Shown here one piece after another: positions 1-8,436 of a DNA stretch of 64,000 nucleotides. Every line of letters starts with the position of its first letter. The first letter of the stretch is position 1. The notes beneath the pieces are model-generated. The model searched no databases and had not been told where the DNA came from. It was given only the letters and a program-made list of their open reading frames with translations. The position numbers and the translations under genes are program-made. Origin of the DNA: Pseudorhodoferax sp032153935 (lineage in GTDB: Bacteria; Pseudomonadota; Gammaproteobacteria; Burkholderiales; Burkholderiaceae_C); contig NZ_CAXUQL020000001.1 in assembly GCF_964253035.1 (NCBI RefSeq), positions 6,386,001-6,450,000 of the forward strand. The letters run 5' to 3'.

Positions 1-1120
1 GCGTGTTGAGCGCCTGCCAGCGTTGCAGCAGTTCATCGGCCCGCGCCGCGCGCGCGCCCGGCAGGTCGCAGAAGTACCAACGGTCCACGACCGGGGCCAT
101 GCGGCGCAGGATGCCGTCCAGATCCTTGTCGGCCATGGCGCCAAAGACCGCATGCGTATTGGGGAAAAAACCCATGGCATCCAGGTTCGCCGCCAGCGCG
201 GAGGCCGCGTGCGGGTTGTGCGCGACGTCCAACACCAGCGTGGGCTGGCCCGGCACGATCTGGAAGCGCCCGGGCAGTTCGACCAGGGCCAGCCCCGCGC
301 GCACGGCCTGGGCCGGGATCGGCAGGCGTTCGCGCACGGCCGTCAGCGCGGCCAGCACGCCGGCCGCGTTGAGCAACTGGTTGGCGCCGCGCAGCGCCGG
401 GTAGGCCAGGCCGCTGTAGCGCTTGCCACGGCCGGCCCAGGCCCATTGCTGCTGGTCGCCCGAGAAATTGAAGTCCACGCCGGACTGCCACAGGTCAGCG
501 CCGATGGCCTGCGCATGGCGCGCGATGCTGGCCGGCGGCACCGGGTCGCTGACCACGGCCGGACGGCCCGGGCGCAGGATGCCGGCCTTCTCGAAACCGA
601 TGGATTCGCGGTCCGGGCCCAGGAACTCCATGTGGTCCAGGTCGATGCTGGTGATCACGGCGCAGTCGGCATCGACGATGTTGACGGCGTCCAGCCGCCC
701 GCCCAGCCCCACCTCGAGCACGGCGAGGTCCAGCCTGGCATCGGCCAGGCAGCCCAGGATGGCCAGCGTGGTGAACTCGAAGTAACTCAGCGTGGTGTCG
801 CCGCGCGCCGCCTCGACGCGCGCGAACTGCGGCAGCAGATCGGCCTCGGCGACCGCTTCGCCAGCGATGCGGCAGCGCTCCTCGAAATGCACGAGGTGCG
901 GCGAGGTGTAGACGCCGGTGCGCCAGCCCGCCTGGCCGGCGATGGATTCCAGCATGGCGCAGGTCGAGCCTTTGCCATTGGTGCCCGCCACCGTGATGAC
1001 GGTGCAGTCGAAGCGCAGCTGCATGCGCTCGGCCACCTGGCGCACGCGCTCCAGCCCCAGGTCAATCGGTCGGGTGTGCAGTTGCTCGCAGTGTGCGAGC
1101 CATTCAGCCAGGGTTTGCAT
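1..1120 (-). CDS. folC: Bifunctional dihydrofolate/folylpolyglutamate synthase FolC (3' end cut by window)
   Basis: Adds glutamate to dihydropteroate and to reduced folates in the cytoplasm using ATP. Reading leftwards from ATG at 1118-1120 gives about 373 residues beginning MQTLAEWLAHCEQLH. The Mur-ligase-type P-loop VAGTNGKGST lies near residue 50, the folate-binding segment GVYTSPHLVHFEERCR follows, and VLEVGLGGRLDAVN is near residue 120. LVLDVAHNPHAA near residue 310 marks the C-terminal ligase domain. The frame is still open at base 1, so the last tens of residues are missing. It is divergent from the reductase gene that starts at 1163. Identification is firm from several family motifs. 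Confidence 0.95.
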   Translation of the reverse strand, partial: MQTLAEWLAHCEQLHTRPIDLGLERVRQVAERMQLRFDCTVITVAGTNGKGSTCAMLESIAGQAGWRTGVYTSPHLVHFEERCRIAGEAVAEADLLPQFARVEAARGDTTLSYFEFTTLAILGCLADARLDLAVLEVGLGGRLDAVNIVDADCAVITSIDLDHMEFLGPDRESIGFEKAGILRPGRPAVVSDPVPPASIARHAQAIGADLWQSGVDFNFSGDQQQWAWAGRGKRYSGLAYPALRGANQLLNAAGVLAALTAVRERLPIPAQAVRAGLALVELPGRFQIVPGQPTLVLDVAHNPHAASALAANLDAMGFFPNTHAVFGAMADKDLDGILRRMAPVVDRWYFCDLPGARAARADELLQRWQALNT

Positions 1121-1162
1121 AGGGCCGGATTGTCGCAAACGCGTTCGCCATAATCGCGCGCC

Positions 1163-1510
1163 ATGACCACCTTGTACGGCATTCCCAACTGCGACACCGT
1201 CAAGAGGGCGCGCACCTGGCTCGATGCCCAAGGCATCGCCTACGCCTTCCACGATTTCAAGAAGGCCGGCGTGCCGCTGCAGCTGGACGCCTGGATCGCC
1301 GCGCTCGGCTGGGAGACCGTGCTGAACCGCAAGGGCACCACCTGGCGCAAGCTCGACGCCGCGCAGCAGGCCGCCGTCCAGGACGCAGCCAGCGCCGCCG
1401 CATTGCTGCGCGCGCAACCCAGCGCGATCAAGCGCCCCATCGTCGAATGGGACGACGGCACCGTGACCGCAGGCTTCGCGCCCGAGGCCTGGGCCGCCCG
1501 CCGCCACTGA
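1163..1510 (+). CDS. ArsC/Spx/YffB-family thioredoxin-fold reductase
   Basis: A 115-residue thioredoxin-fold protein of the ArsC/YffB group. It opens with TTLYGIPNCDTVKRARTWL, in which PNCDTVK carries the single N-terminal cysteine typical of the family. The stretch LNRKGTTWRKLD and the conserved IKRPIVEW near residue 92 match YffB-like proteins, where the arginine binds the oxyanion. Length is normal for the family. The physiological substrate is not known; YffB-type proteins have been linked to glutathione-dependent thiol reduction, which is family knowledge and not visible here. It lies 26 bp upstream of ppnP on the same strand. Confidence 0.88.
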   Translation: MTTLYGIPNCDTVKRARTWLDAQGIAYAFHDFKKAGVPLQLDAWIAALGWETVLNRKGTTWRKLDAAQQAAVQDAASAAALLRAQPSAIKRPIVEWDDGTVTAGFAPEAWAARRH

Positions 1511-1536
1511 TTTTTTCACTCTGTCTTTTTGAGACC

Positions 1537-1863
1537 ATGACCACCAGCAGCATCGCGGGCGTGACCGTCACGACCCAGGCCAATGTCTACTTCGACGGCA
1601 AGTGCGTGAGCCACGCCATCACCTTCCCCGACGGCACCAAGAAGAGCGTGGGCGTGGTCCTGCCGGCCGAGCTGAGCTTCGGCACGGCTGCGCCCGAGAT
1701 CATGGAATGCGTGGGCGGCGCCTGCGAGTACCGCCTGGCCGGCACCGATGCCTGGGTGAAGTCCAGCGCGGGCGAGCAATTCAGTGTGCCGGGCAACACG
1801 AAGTTCGACATCCGCGTGACGGCCGAGACCGGGCCGTACCACTACATCTGCCACTACGGTTGA
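1537..1863 (+). CDS. ppnP: Pyrimidine/purine nucleoside phosphorylase PpnP (YaiE/DUF1255)
   Basis: A 108-residue cupin-like protein of the former DUF1255/YaiE family, which splits many nucleosides into a base and ribose-1-phosphate. Family signatures are ANVYFDGKCVSH near the start, DGTKKSVGVVLP, the acidic EIMECVGG, and a C-terminal GPYHYICHYG that closes the barrel. An in-frame GTG/ATG lies further upstream, but the family starts at ATG 1537, after a T-rich spacer. The gene ends at 1863, directly abutting the convergent end of murB at 1864, so the two genes meet tail to tail with no spacer. Confidence 0.92.
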   Translation: MTTSSIAGVTVTTQANVYFDGKCVSHAITFPDGTKKSVGVVLPAELSFGTAAPEIMECVGGACEYRLAGTDAWVKSSAGEQFSVPGNTKFDIRVTAETGPYHYICHYG

Positions 1864-2916
1864 TCACACGACCACCGGCTCCGGCTCCAGCCGGATGCCG
1901 AAACGCTCGTAGACGCTGGTCTGGATCGCCCTTGCCAGCGTCATGACCTCACCGCCCGTGGCGGGATTGTCCTTTCCGCCCCGGTTCACGAGCACCAGCG
2001 CCTGCTTCTCGTAGACGCCGGCATTGCCCACGCTCTTGCCCTTCCAGCCGCAGGCATCGATGAGCCAGCCCGCCGCCAGCTTGATGCTGCCGTCGGCCAT
2101 CGGGTAATGCACCACGCGCGGATCGCGGCCGATGATGTCGGCGCACTGCTCGGGCGTCACGGTCGGGTTCTTGAAGAAGCTGCCGGCGTTGCCGATCACC
2201 TGCGGATCGGGCAGCTTGTGGCGGCGGATCTCGCAGATCCAGTCGAAGATCTGCCGGGCCGTGGGCGCGGCAATGCCGGTTTCGGCCTGCTTGCGCTCCA
2301 GGTCCAGGTAGCCCAGCACGGGCTTCCACGGCTTGGGCAGTCGCAGCCGCACTCGCGTGATGAGGGCGCGGCCCGCCAGGCCGAAGTCAGACAGCTCGGC
2401 CGCCGCATGCTTGAACACCGAATCGCGGTACCCGAAGGCGCATTGCGCGGCGGACAACGTGAAGGGCTTGCCCGTCGCCAGATCGACCGCGTCGAGCGAT
2501 TCGAAGCGATCCTGCAGCTCCACCCCGTACGCACCGATGTTCTGTACCGGCGAGGCGCCCACGGTGCCGGGGATCAGCGCAAGGTTCTCCAGGCCCGGCA
2601 AGCCCTGCGCGAGCGTCCAGGCCACGAAGTCGTGCCAGTTCTCGCCGGCGCCGGCCTCGACGACCCAGGCGCGCTCGGTCTCCTCGACCACGCGCTGGCC
2701 CATGATCTCCACCTTGAGCACCAGCGCGCGCACGTCGCCGGTCAGTACGATGTTGCTGCCGCCGCCGAGCACGAACTTGGGTGCGGCCGCAAGCTCCGGA
2801 TCGGCCAGCACAGCCGCCAGATCGGCTTCGGACCCCACGCGCACCAGCGTGTGCGCGCGCGCCACGATGCCGAAGGCGTTGTAGGCCCGCAGCGGGACAT
2901 TCATCTCGACTAACAT
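1864..2916 (-). CDS. murB: UDP-N-acetylenolpyruvoylglucosamine reductase MurB
   Basis: An FAD enzyme that reduces UDP-GlcNAc-enolpyruvate to UDP-MurNAc in peptidoglycan synthesis. 350 residues from ATG 2914-2916 (MLVEMNVPLRAYNAFG); a second ATG at 2904 is equally possible. The FAD-binding segment KFVLGGGSNIVLT is near residue 50, IPGTVGASPVQNIGAYG near 120, and FGYRDSVFK near 170. The proton-donor serine sits in GNAGSFFKNP near residue 240. The C terminus ends RLEPEPVVV, containing the catalytic glutamate region. It resembles the E. coli-type (type I) MurB in carrying the extra loop between FGYRDS and GNAGS. Divergent from yajQ. Confidence 0.96.
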   Translation of the reverse strand: MLVEMNVPLRAYNAFGIVARAHTLVRVGSEADLAAVLADPELAAAPKFVLGGGSNIVLTGDVRALVLKVEIMGQRVVEETERAWVVEAGAGENWHDFVAWTLAQGLPGLENLALIPGTVGASPVQNIGAYGVELQDRFESLDAVDLATGKPFTLSAAQCAFGYRDSVFKHAAAELSDFGLAGRALITRVRLRLPKPWKPVLGYLDLERKQAETGIAAPTARQIFDWICEIRRHKLPDPQVIGNAGSFFKNPTVTPEQCADIIGRDPRVVHYPMADGSIKLAAGWLIDACGWKGKSVGNAGVYEKQALVLVNRGGKDNPATGGEVMTLARAIQTSVYERFGIRLEPEPVVV

Positions 2917-2991
2917 CTTGGAATTGTCGCATCGCATGCCGGCCCTGACGCCCGCGCTCACGGCCCGGCGCAACCTCCAGGAACCACACCC

Positions 2992-3477
2992 ATGCCTTCT
3001 TTCGACACCGTTTGTGAAGCCGACCTCGTCAAGGTCCGCAACGCCGTGGACAACAGCGCCAAGGAAATCGGCACCCGCTTCGACTTCAAGGGCACCTCGG
3101 CCGCCATCGAGCTCAAGGACAAGGAGATCACCCTGATCGGCGATGCCGAGTTCCAGCTCGACCAGATTGCCGACGTGCTGCGCAACAAGCTGACCAAGCA
3201 GGAGGTCGACGTGCGCTTCCTGGACATGGGCGACGTGCAGAAGATGGGCGGCGACAAGGTCAAGCGCGTGATCAAGGTGCGCAACGGCATCGAGGCCGAG
3301 CTGGCCAAGAAGCTGCAGCGCCTCATCAAGGACAGCAAGCTCAAGGTGCAGGCCGCCATCCAGGGCGAGAGCGTGCGCGTGACGGGTGCCAAGCGCGATG
3401 ACCTGCAGGCCGCGATGGCGCTGATCCGCAAGGACATCACCGACATCCCGCTGTCGTTCAACAACTTCCGCGACTGA
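2992..3477 (+). CDS. yajQ: YajQ-family nucleotide-binding protein
   Basis: 161 residues, full length for the YajQ/DUF520 family. The protein starts MPSFDTVCEADLVKVRNAVD, and TRFDFKGTSAAIEL near residue 30 and VRFLDMGDVQKMGGDKV near residue 80 are hallmark strings. Homologues bind RNA or, in Xanthomonas and Pseudomonas, cyclic di-GMP and act as effectors in transcription control; that is family knowledge. The stop TGA overlaps by one base the ATG of the retropepsin-like gene (TGATG at 3475-3479), indicating translational coupling. Confidence 0.95.
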   Translation: MPSFDTVCEADLVKVRNAVDNSAKEIGTRFDFKGTSAAIELKDKEITLIGDAEFQLDQIADVLRNKLTKQEVDVRFLDMGDVQKMGGDKVKRVIKVRNGIEAELAKKLQRLIKDSKLKVQAAIQGESVRVTGAKRDDLQAAMALIRKDITDIPLSFNNFRD

Positions 3478-4121
3478 TGCGCATGCGCCCGGCTCCCACG
3501 CTGGCGGCCCTGCTGCTGGCGGCATGGCTGGGCCAGGCGCAGGCGCAGTCCGTGGCGCTGACGGGCGTGCTGGGCCAGCGCGCGCTGCTGGTGGTGGATG
3601 GCGCCGGGCCGCGCAGCGTGGCCATCGGCGAGAGCTGGCGCGGCGTCAAGCTGCTTGCCCTGCAGGGCGAGCAGGCCGAACTCGACATCGGCGGGCGCCG
3701 CACCAGCGTGCGCCTGGGCGGCTCGCCTGTCGCCATGGGTGTGCCGTCGGCCAACCGGCGCATCGTGCTGCAGGCCGACGGCCGCGGCCACTTCATGGGC
3801 CAGGGCCGCATCAACGGCCAGCTCGTGCAGTTCATGGTGGACACGGGCGCCAGCACCGTGGCGCTGGACACCGCCGAGGCGGAACGCCTGAAGCTGGACT
3901 TCCGCAAAGGGCGACAGGCCAACATGGGCACGGCCAACGGTGCCATCCAGGTCTGGGTGGTCCGGCTGGCTTCGCTGCGCATCGGCGAGACCGAACTCAC
4001 GGACATCGAGGCCGCCGTCGTGCCCCAGCCCATGCCCTATGTGCTGCTGGGCAACAACGTGCTGGCACGTTTCCAGATGAGCCGCGGCCCGCAGCAGATG
4101 GTGCTGGAGCAGCGCTACTGA
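3477..4121 (+). CDS. Periplasmic retropepsin-like aspartic protease (TIGR02281 type)
   Basis: 214 residues. Residues 1-23 form a signal peptide ending AQAQS. The C-terminal half is a retropepsin-like domain: the catalytic loop FMVDTGASTVALD near residue 120 contains the D-T-G active-site triad, and YVLLGNNVLARFQM near residue 195 is the typical closing LLG motif. Such single-domain proteins dimerise to form one active site. The upstream 90 residues are a small beta-rich region seen in this proteobacterial family. The start overlaps the yajQ stop by one base, and the stop overlaps the next ATG by one base, so three genes are chained. Substrate unknown. Confidence 0.85.
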   Translation: MRMRPAPTLAALLLAAWLGQAQAQSVALTGVLGQRALLVVDGAGPRSVAIGESWRGVKLLALQGEQAELDIGGRRTSVRLGGSPVAMGVPSANRRIVLQADGRGHFMGQGRINGQLVQFMVDTGASTVALDTAEAERLKLDFRKGRQANMGTANGAIQVWVVRLASLRIGETELTDIEAAVVPQPMPYVLLGNNVLARFQMSRGPQQMVLEQRY

Positions 4122-5110
4122 TGGCCATGCAGCCCACCGCCGTCCCGCATCCGCAGGACGCCGAATACGAAGACCTGCTGGGCCTGTGGGCCGAATTGGA
4201 GGCCGGGCTGTCCACGCTGCTGCTGCGGCCGCGCCAGGTGGCCGGGTTCGCGCACAAGGTGCAGCAGTACGACCGCTGGATGCAGGATCTGCTCCAGCAC
4301 GACATGGACACCGGCCTGTACCTGCTGTATCAGCTCGCGGCCAACCGCACGCTGGGCTACAGCAGCGCCCATGCGCTGGTGTGTGGCGTGCTGTGCCATG
4401 TGCTGGCGGCCGAGTTGGCGCTGCCACAGTCCGAGCGCGACAGCCTGGTGGGCGCCGCCCTGACCATGAATCTTTCGATGACGGCGCTGCAGAACCGCCT
4501 GGCCGAACAGGCCGAAGCCCCCAGCACCGAGCAGAAAGAACAGATCGACGCACATGCCGCGACCGGCAGCATGCTGCTGGGCCGCCTGGGCGTGGGCGAC
4601 GCGGACTGGCTGCAGGTGGTCGCCCTGCACCACGAGAGTCTGCCCTCCGCCGCGCTGGACACGCTGGCGCCGGTGCAACGCCTGGCCCGCATCCTGCAGG
4701 TGGTGGACCGCTACGCCGCGATGATCAGCCCACGCAAGTCGCGCGCTGCGCGCAGCGTGATCGAGACCGTGCGCGCCATGCTGGGCCGTGGCGATGTCGC
4801 GCGCGAAGCCGCCGGCATGGCGCTGGTGCGCGCCGTGGGCCTGTGCCCGCCGGGCAGCTTCGTGCGGCTGGATTCTGGCGAGGTGGCCCTGGTGCTGCGC
4901 CGCGGCCGCCAGGCCAACCATCCGCTGGTGGCCACCGTGCTGGGCAAGAGCGGCGACAAGCTGGCCGGACCGCGCCTGCAGCGCATCGGCCAGGGCGGCC
5001 CGGCCATCCAGTCGGCGCTGACGCCCGAGCTGCTGCGCAACCGCGTGCGCATCAACCACCAGGCCCTGCTGCGCCAGGGCCTGCAGGCCGAGCGCGCACA
5101 CGGCGCCTGA
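4121..5110 (+). CDS. Degenerate HD-GYP-like domain protein
   Basis: 329 residues beginning MAMQPTAVPHPQDAEYEDLL; the ATG overlaps the preceding stop (TGATG). The middle (about 85-240) follows the layout of HD-GYP phosphodiesterases: SSAHALVCGVLCHVLA, then a position where HD is expected but NLS is seen, then AATGSMLLGRLG, LHHES and RLARILQVVDRYAAMISPRKS. The metal-binding HD pair and the GYP triplet are both missing, so cyclic di-GMP hydrolysis is unlikely. The C terminus (about 245-329) looks like the small domain that follows HD-GYP in related Burkholderiales proteins. I infer a catalytically dead sensor or scaffold; HDOD-type remains an alternative. Confidence 0.65.
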   Translation: MAMQPTAVPHPQDAEYEDLLGLWAELEAGLSTLLLRPRQVAGFAHKVQQYDRWMQDLLQHDMDTGLYLLYQLAANRTLGYSSAHALVCGVLCHVLAAELALPQSERDSLVGAALTMNLSMTALQNRLAEQAEAPSTEQKEQIDAHAATGSMLLGRLGVGDADWLQVVALHHESLPSAALDTLAPVQRLARILQVVDRYAAMISPRKSRAARSVIETVRAMLGRGDVAREAAGMALVRAVGLCPPGSFVRLDSGEVALVLRRGRQANHPLVATVLGKSGDKLAGPRLQRIGQGGPAIQSALTPELLRNRVRINHQALLRQGLQAERAHGA

Positions 5111-5113
5111 GCG

Positions 5114-5734
5114 CTACTTCTTCTTGCCGCCCAGGCGCGATTCCTTGCCCTGGGCCAGCCGGCCGATGTTCTCGCGGTGGCGCCAGAACAGCAGCAGGGC
5201 CATCACGCCCAGCGCCAGCGCGATGCGCTTGTCGGCATACCAGGCCAGGCCGTTGCCGAACAGGTAGTAGACCGGCGCGAAGACGGCAGCCACCAGCGAG
5301 GCCAGCGAGGAATAGCGGAAGAAGAAGGCAATGATGAGCCAGGTCAGCGCCACGGCCAGGCCGAGAACCCAGTCCACGCCGAACAGCACGCCAAGCGCCG
5401 TGGCCACGCCCTTGCCACCCTGGAAGCGGAAGAACACCGGGTACAGATGACCCAGGAACGCCGCCAGGCCCACCAGCGCCACCGTGCCCTCCTGCAGCCC
5501 GAAGCGCTCGCCATGCCAGACCACCAGCGCCACCGGCAGCCAGCCCTTCAGCGCGTCGAGCAGCAGCGTGGCGATGGCTGCGGGCTTGCTGCCAGAGCGC
5601 AGCACATTGGTCGCGCCGGGATTCTTGCTGCCGTAGCTGCGCGGGTCCGACAGGCCCATGGCGCGGCTGACGATCACGGCGAAGGACAAGGAGCCCAGCA
5701 GGTAGGCCGCCAGCGTGGCGAGGATGGAATTCAT
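5114..5734 (-). CDS. plsY: Acyl-phosphate:glycerol-3-phosphate acyltransferase PlsY
   Basis: 206-residue inner-membrane enzyme that transfers an acyl group from acyl-phosphate to glycerol-3-phosphate, the first step of phospholipid synthesis in the PlsX/PlsY route. Family motifs are LSDPRSYGSKNPGATNVLR near residue 28, FLGHLYPVFFRFQGGKGVAT near residue 90, and WRHRENIGRL near the end, spread over about five membrane spans. The tail GKESRLGGKKK is cytoplasmic and basic. It ends 3 bp from the convergent HD-GYP-like gene. Confidence 0.95.
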   Translation of the reverse strand: MNSILATLAAYLLGSLSFAVIVSRAMGLSDPRSYGSKNPGATNVLRSGSKPAAIATLLLDALKGWLPVALVVWHGERFGLQEGTVALVGLAAFLGHLYPVFFRFQGGKGVATALGVLFGVDWVLGLAVALTWLIIAFFFRYSSLASLVAAVFAPVYYLFGNGLAWYADKRIALALGVMALLLFWRHRENIGRLAQGKESRLGGKKK

Positions 5735-5786
5735 GGCGAGCAGTTGTCTCCGTCAAAAAGCGCGCGCATTGTGCCAGCGCGTGCCT

Positions 5787-6275
5787 TTACAGGGGGAGGC
5801 CACACTGCACCGGCTTGGCGTCCAGCAGCTGCACGCAGACCTGCGGATCGATGCCGACCAGGAAGCCGCGCCGCCCGCCGTTGATGGCGATGCGCGGCAA
5901 CGCGAGGATGGTGTCCTCGATGTAGACCGGCATGCGCTTCCTCGTGCCGAACGGCGAGGTGCCGCCCACCAGGTAGCCGCTGTGCCGCATCGCCACCTCG
6001 GGCGCGCAGGCCTCGACCGATTTGGCGCCAATCTGGCGCGCCAGATTCTTGGTCGAGACCTTGCGGTTGCCGTGCATCAGCACCAGCAGCGGCTTGGCGT
6101 CCTGGTCCTGCATGACCAGGGTCTTGACCACCGTGAACGGATCCAGCCCCAGCACCTCGGCGCTGTGCTGGGCACCGCCGTGCTCCAGGTATTCGTAGGG
6201 GTGTTCGGTGAACGCGATCTTGTGGGCGCGCAGCAGCTGCGTGGCCGGCGTTTCCGAGACGTGCGGCTTGGCCAT
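5787..6275 (-). CDS. ybaK: YbaK/EbsC-type Cys-tRNA(Pro) deacylase
   Basis: 162 residues from ATG 6273-6275. A YbaK-like editing domain: VSETPATQLLRAHKIAFTEH, DPFTVVKTLVMQ with the conserved lysine, LLVLMHGNRKVSTKNLAR, and GYLVGGTSPFGTRKRMPVYI. The VGGxSPxG motif is diagnostic. The family hydrolyses Cys-tRNA(Pro) mischarged by prolyl-tRNA synthetase. It lies 2 bp downstream of the end of the aldo/keto reductase gene on the same strand, so the two are probably co-transcribed. Confidence 0.9.
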   Translation of the reverse strand: MAKPHVSETPATQLLRAHKIAFTEHPYEYLEHGGAQHSAEVLGLDPFTVVKTLVMQDQDAKPLLVLMHGNRKVSTKNLARQIGAKSVEACAPEVAMRHSGYLVGGTSPFGTRKRMPVYIEDTILALPRIAINGGRRGFLVGIDPQVCVQLLDAKPVQCGLPL

Positions 6276-6277
6276 GC

Positions 6278-7342
6278 TCAGAGCGCCGGGTCGCCCAATT
6301 CCAGGTGCAGCGCGTCCAGCGCCGCCAGGATGTCGGGCGAAAGCTCGGTGGCGAAGGCCGCCACGTCTTCCTCGAGCTGCGCCACGCTGGTCACGCCCAG
6401 GATGGTGCTCGTCACCTGCCATTTGCTGCGGCAAAAGGCCAGCGCCAGCTGCGTGGGTGTGAGGCCCAGCTCGCGCGCCAGCGCGTTGTAACGGCGCGCG
6501 GCCGCCAGCGCCGCCTCGCGCCCCCAGCGCCCCGACCGCACCGAGGCGTAGCGCGCGATGCGCGCCTCGCCGGGGGCCGCCGGGCCGCTGGTGCCGCCCG
6601 TGTCGTACTTGCCGGTCAGCAAGCCGAAGCCCAGCGGCGAGTAGGCCAGCAGCCCCACATCCAGCCGGTGCAGGGTTTCGTCCAGCGCGTGTTCCACGCT
6701 GCGGTTGATCAGGCAGTAGGCGTTCTGCACCGAGGCCACACGCGCCAGGCCATGGGCCTCGGCCAGGCGCACGAACTCGTGCACGCCGTAGGGCGTCTCG
6801 TTGGACAGGCCGATGGCCCGCACCTTGCCCGAGCGCACCAGGCTGTCGAGCGCGCGCAGCTGCTCCTCGATGGCTGGCGCAGGCTTGTCCTGGGCCGGGT
6901 CGAAGTAGCGCGCGCCGAAGGCCGGCAGGTTGCGCGCCGGCCAGTGCAGCTGGTAGAGATCGATCACGTCGGTGCGCAGACGCTTGAGGCTCATCTCGCA
7001 GGACTCGACGATGTCGCTGGCCTTGAACTCGGCCCGGCCATGGCGGATCCAGGGCATGCCGCGCGGCGGGCCGGCGGCCTTGGTCGCCAACAGCACGCGC
7101 TGGCGCACACCGGGGCGCGCCGCGAACCAGTCTCCGAGGATGGTCTCGGTCGCGCCATAGGTCTCGGCACGTGCCGGCACGGCGTACATCTCGGCCGTGT
7201 CGATGAAGTTGATGCCCAGCGCCAGCGAACGGTCCAGGATGGCATGCGCCGTCGCGCTGTCGACCTGCTCGCCGAAGGTCATCGTGCCCAGGCAGAGCGG
7301 CGTCACGTGCAGGCCACTGCGGCCCAGGGGAACAGTGTGCAT
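6278..7342 (-). CDS. Aldo/keto reductase, Tas-like
   Basis: 354 residues starting MHTVPLGRSGLHVTPLCLGT at ATG 7340-7342. It is a (beta/alpha)8 NADPH-dependent oxidoreductase of the AKR superfamily. The catalytic tetrad is visible: D and Y in FIDTAEMY, K in LATKAAG, H in YQLHWP. The NADPH-binding part is near residues 220-330 with AYSPLGFGLLTGKYD. The insert after the catalytic lysine (GPPRGMPWIRHG) and the overall length match E. coli Tas. Substrate unknown. Divergently transcribed from the hydrolase at 7447; 104 bp separate the two starts. Confidence 0.88.
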   Translation of the reverse strand: MHTVPLGRSGLHVTPLCLGTMTFGEQVDSATAHAILDRSLALGINFIDTAEMYAVPARAETYGATETILGDWFAARPGVRQRVLLATKAAGPPRGMPWIRHGRAEFKASDIVESCEMSLKRLRTDVIDLYQLHWPARNLPAFGARYFDPAQDKPAPAIEEQLRALDSLVRSGKVRAIGLSNETPYGVHEFVRLAEAHGLARVASVQNAYCLINRSVEHALDETLHRLDVGLLAYSPLGFGLLTGKYDTGGTSGPAAPGEARIARYASVRSGRWGREAALAAARRYNALARELGLTPTQLALAFCRSKWQVTSTILGVTSVAQLEEDVAAFATELSPDILAALDALHLELGDPAL

Positions 7343-7446
7343 GGGGATGCTTGTCGGTACGGCCAAAAGAAGCGCGCGAGTGTCGCAGCTTTCCTGTCGC
7401 GCGGCTGACCGCGCCCGGCCCCGCCCCTGCCCTACCATCGCCGCCC

Positions 7447-8361
7447 ATGTACCAGCCCCTCCGCCCCTCGCGCAGCGACATGATCCCCCTGCGCACGCTG
7501 CGCGCCCATGTCCGCCTGTGGGGCGAGCCGGCGCCGGGCCGCGTGCCGCTGGTGCTGGTGCACGGCTGGATGGACGTGTCGGCCTCCTGGCAGTTCGTGG
7601 TGGACGCGCTCGCGCAGGACCACTTCATCGTCGCGCCCGACTGGCGCGGCTACGGCCTGACGGAGGCCGCGCCGGTGGACAGCTACTGCTTCGCCGACTA
7701 CCTGGGCGACCTGGACTTCCTGCTCGACCACTACGCGGGCGACCAGCCCGTGAACCTGGTCGGCCACAGCATGGGCGGCAACGTGGCCATGATGTATGCG
7801 GGCGTGCGGCCGGCCCGCATCCGCCGGCTCGTGAACCTGGAAGGCTTCGGCTCGCCCGACCACCGGCCCGAGGAGGCGCCGCGCCGCTATGCGCGCTGGA
7901 TGGACGAACTCAAGCAGTTGCACCGCGGCGAGATGGGCCTGGCCCCCTACGACAGTGCCGACGGCGTGGCCCGCCGCCTCATGAAGACCAACCGCCGGCT
8001 GCCGCAGGACAAGGCCGACTGGCTGGCGCGCGCGTGGGCGCACGAGGCGCCGCGTGCCGACGGCACGACCGAATGGCGCATCCGCGGCGACGCCGCGCAC
8101 AAGACCATCTTCGCCCAGGCCATGCGCGTGGACGAGGTGCTGGCGCTGTACCGCGCGATCACCGCGCCCGTGCTGGCCGTGGAAGCCTCCGACGACAGCC
8201 TCTCGCAATGGTGGAAGGGCCGCTACACGCTGGACGACTACCACCAGCGCCTGCGCGAGATCGCCGATTGCCGCGTGGCGCGCATCGAGGACGCCGGCCA
8301 CATGCTGCAGCACGACCAGCCCCTGGCGGTGGCACAGGCCATAGAAAGCTTCATCGCCTGA
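7447..8361 (+). CDS. Alpha/beta-fold hydrolase
   Basis: 304 residues from ATG 7447 (MYQPLRPSRSDMIPLRTL); an internal ATG at 7480 could instead be used. Alpha/beta hydrolase landmarks: oxyanion loop LVLVHGWMDVSASW near residue 40, APDWRGYGLT near 65, nucleophile elbow LVGHSMGGNVAMMY near 105 with catalytic serine, and the histidine in IEDAGHMLQHDQP near 283. A Trp-rich cap lies between. Substrate cannot be read from sequence; esterases, epoxide hydrolases and haloalkane dehalogenases share this outline. Confidence 0.85.
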   Translation: MYQPLRPSRSDMIPLRTLRAHVRLWGEPAPGRVPLVLVHGWMDVSASWQFVVDALAQDHFIVAPDWRGYGLTEAAPVDSYCFADYLGDLDFLLDHYAGDQPVNLVGHSMGGNVAMMYAGVRPARIRRLVNLEGFGSPDHRPEEAPRRYARWMDELKQLHRGEMGLAPYDSADGVARRLMKTNRRLPQDKADWLARAWAHEAPRADGTTEWRIRGDAAHKTIFAQAMRVDEVLALYRAITAPVLAVEASDDSLSQWWKGRYTLDDYHQRLREIADCRVARIEDAGHMLQHDQPLAVAQAIESFIA

Positions 8362-8412
8362 ACGAATCTTGTTACAAGGCGTTGCAGTTATCGTGCAATT
8401 GCCGTCCAATGC

Positions 8413-8430
8413 CTCCGGGAAACCCCGGAG
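8413..8430 (+). promoter_or_regulatory. Hairpin enclosing the ribosome-binding site of the chemoreceptor gene
   Basis: A 7-bp stem, CTCCGGG (8413-8419) with CCCGGAG (8424-8430), has its 3' arm containing the GGAG Shine-Dalgarno of the ATG at 8437. Folding would hide the site. Seen in sequence; a regulatory role is inference. Confidence 0.4.
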
Positions 8431-8436
8431 ACCCGC

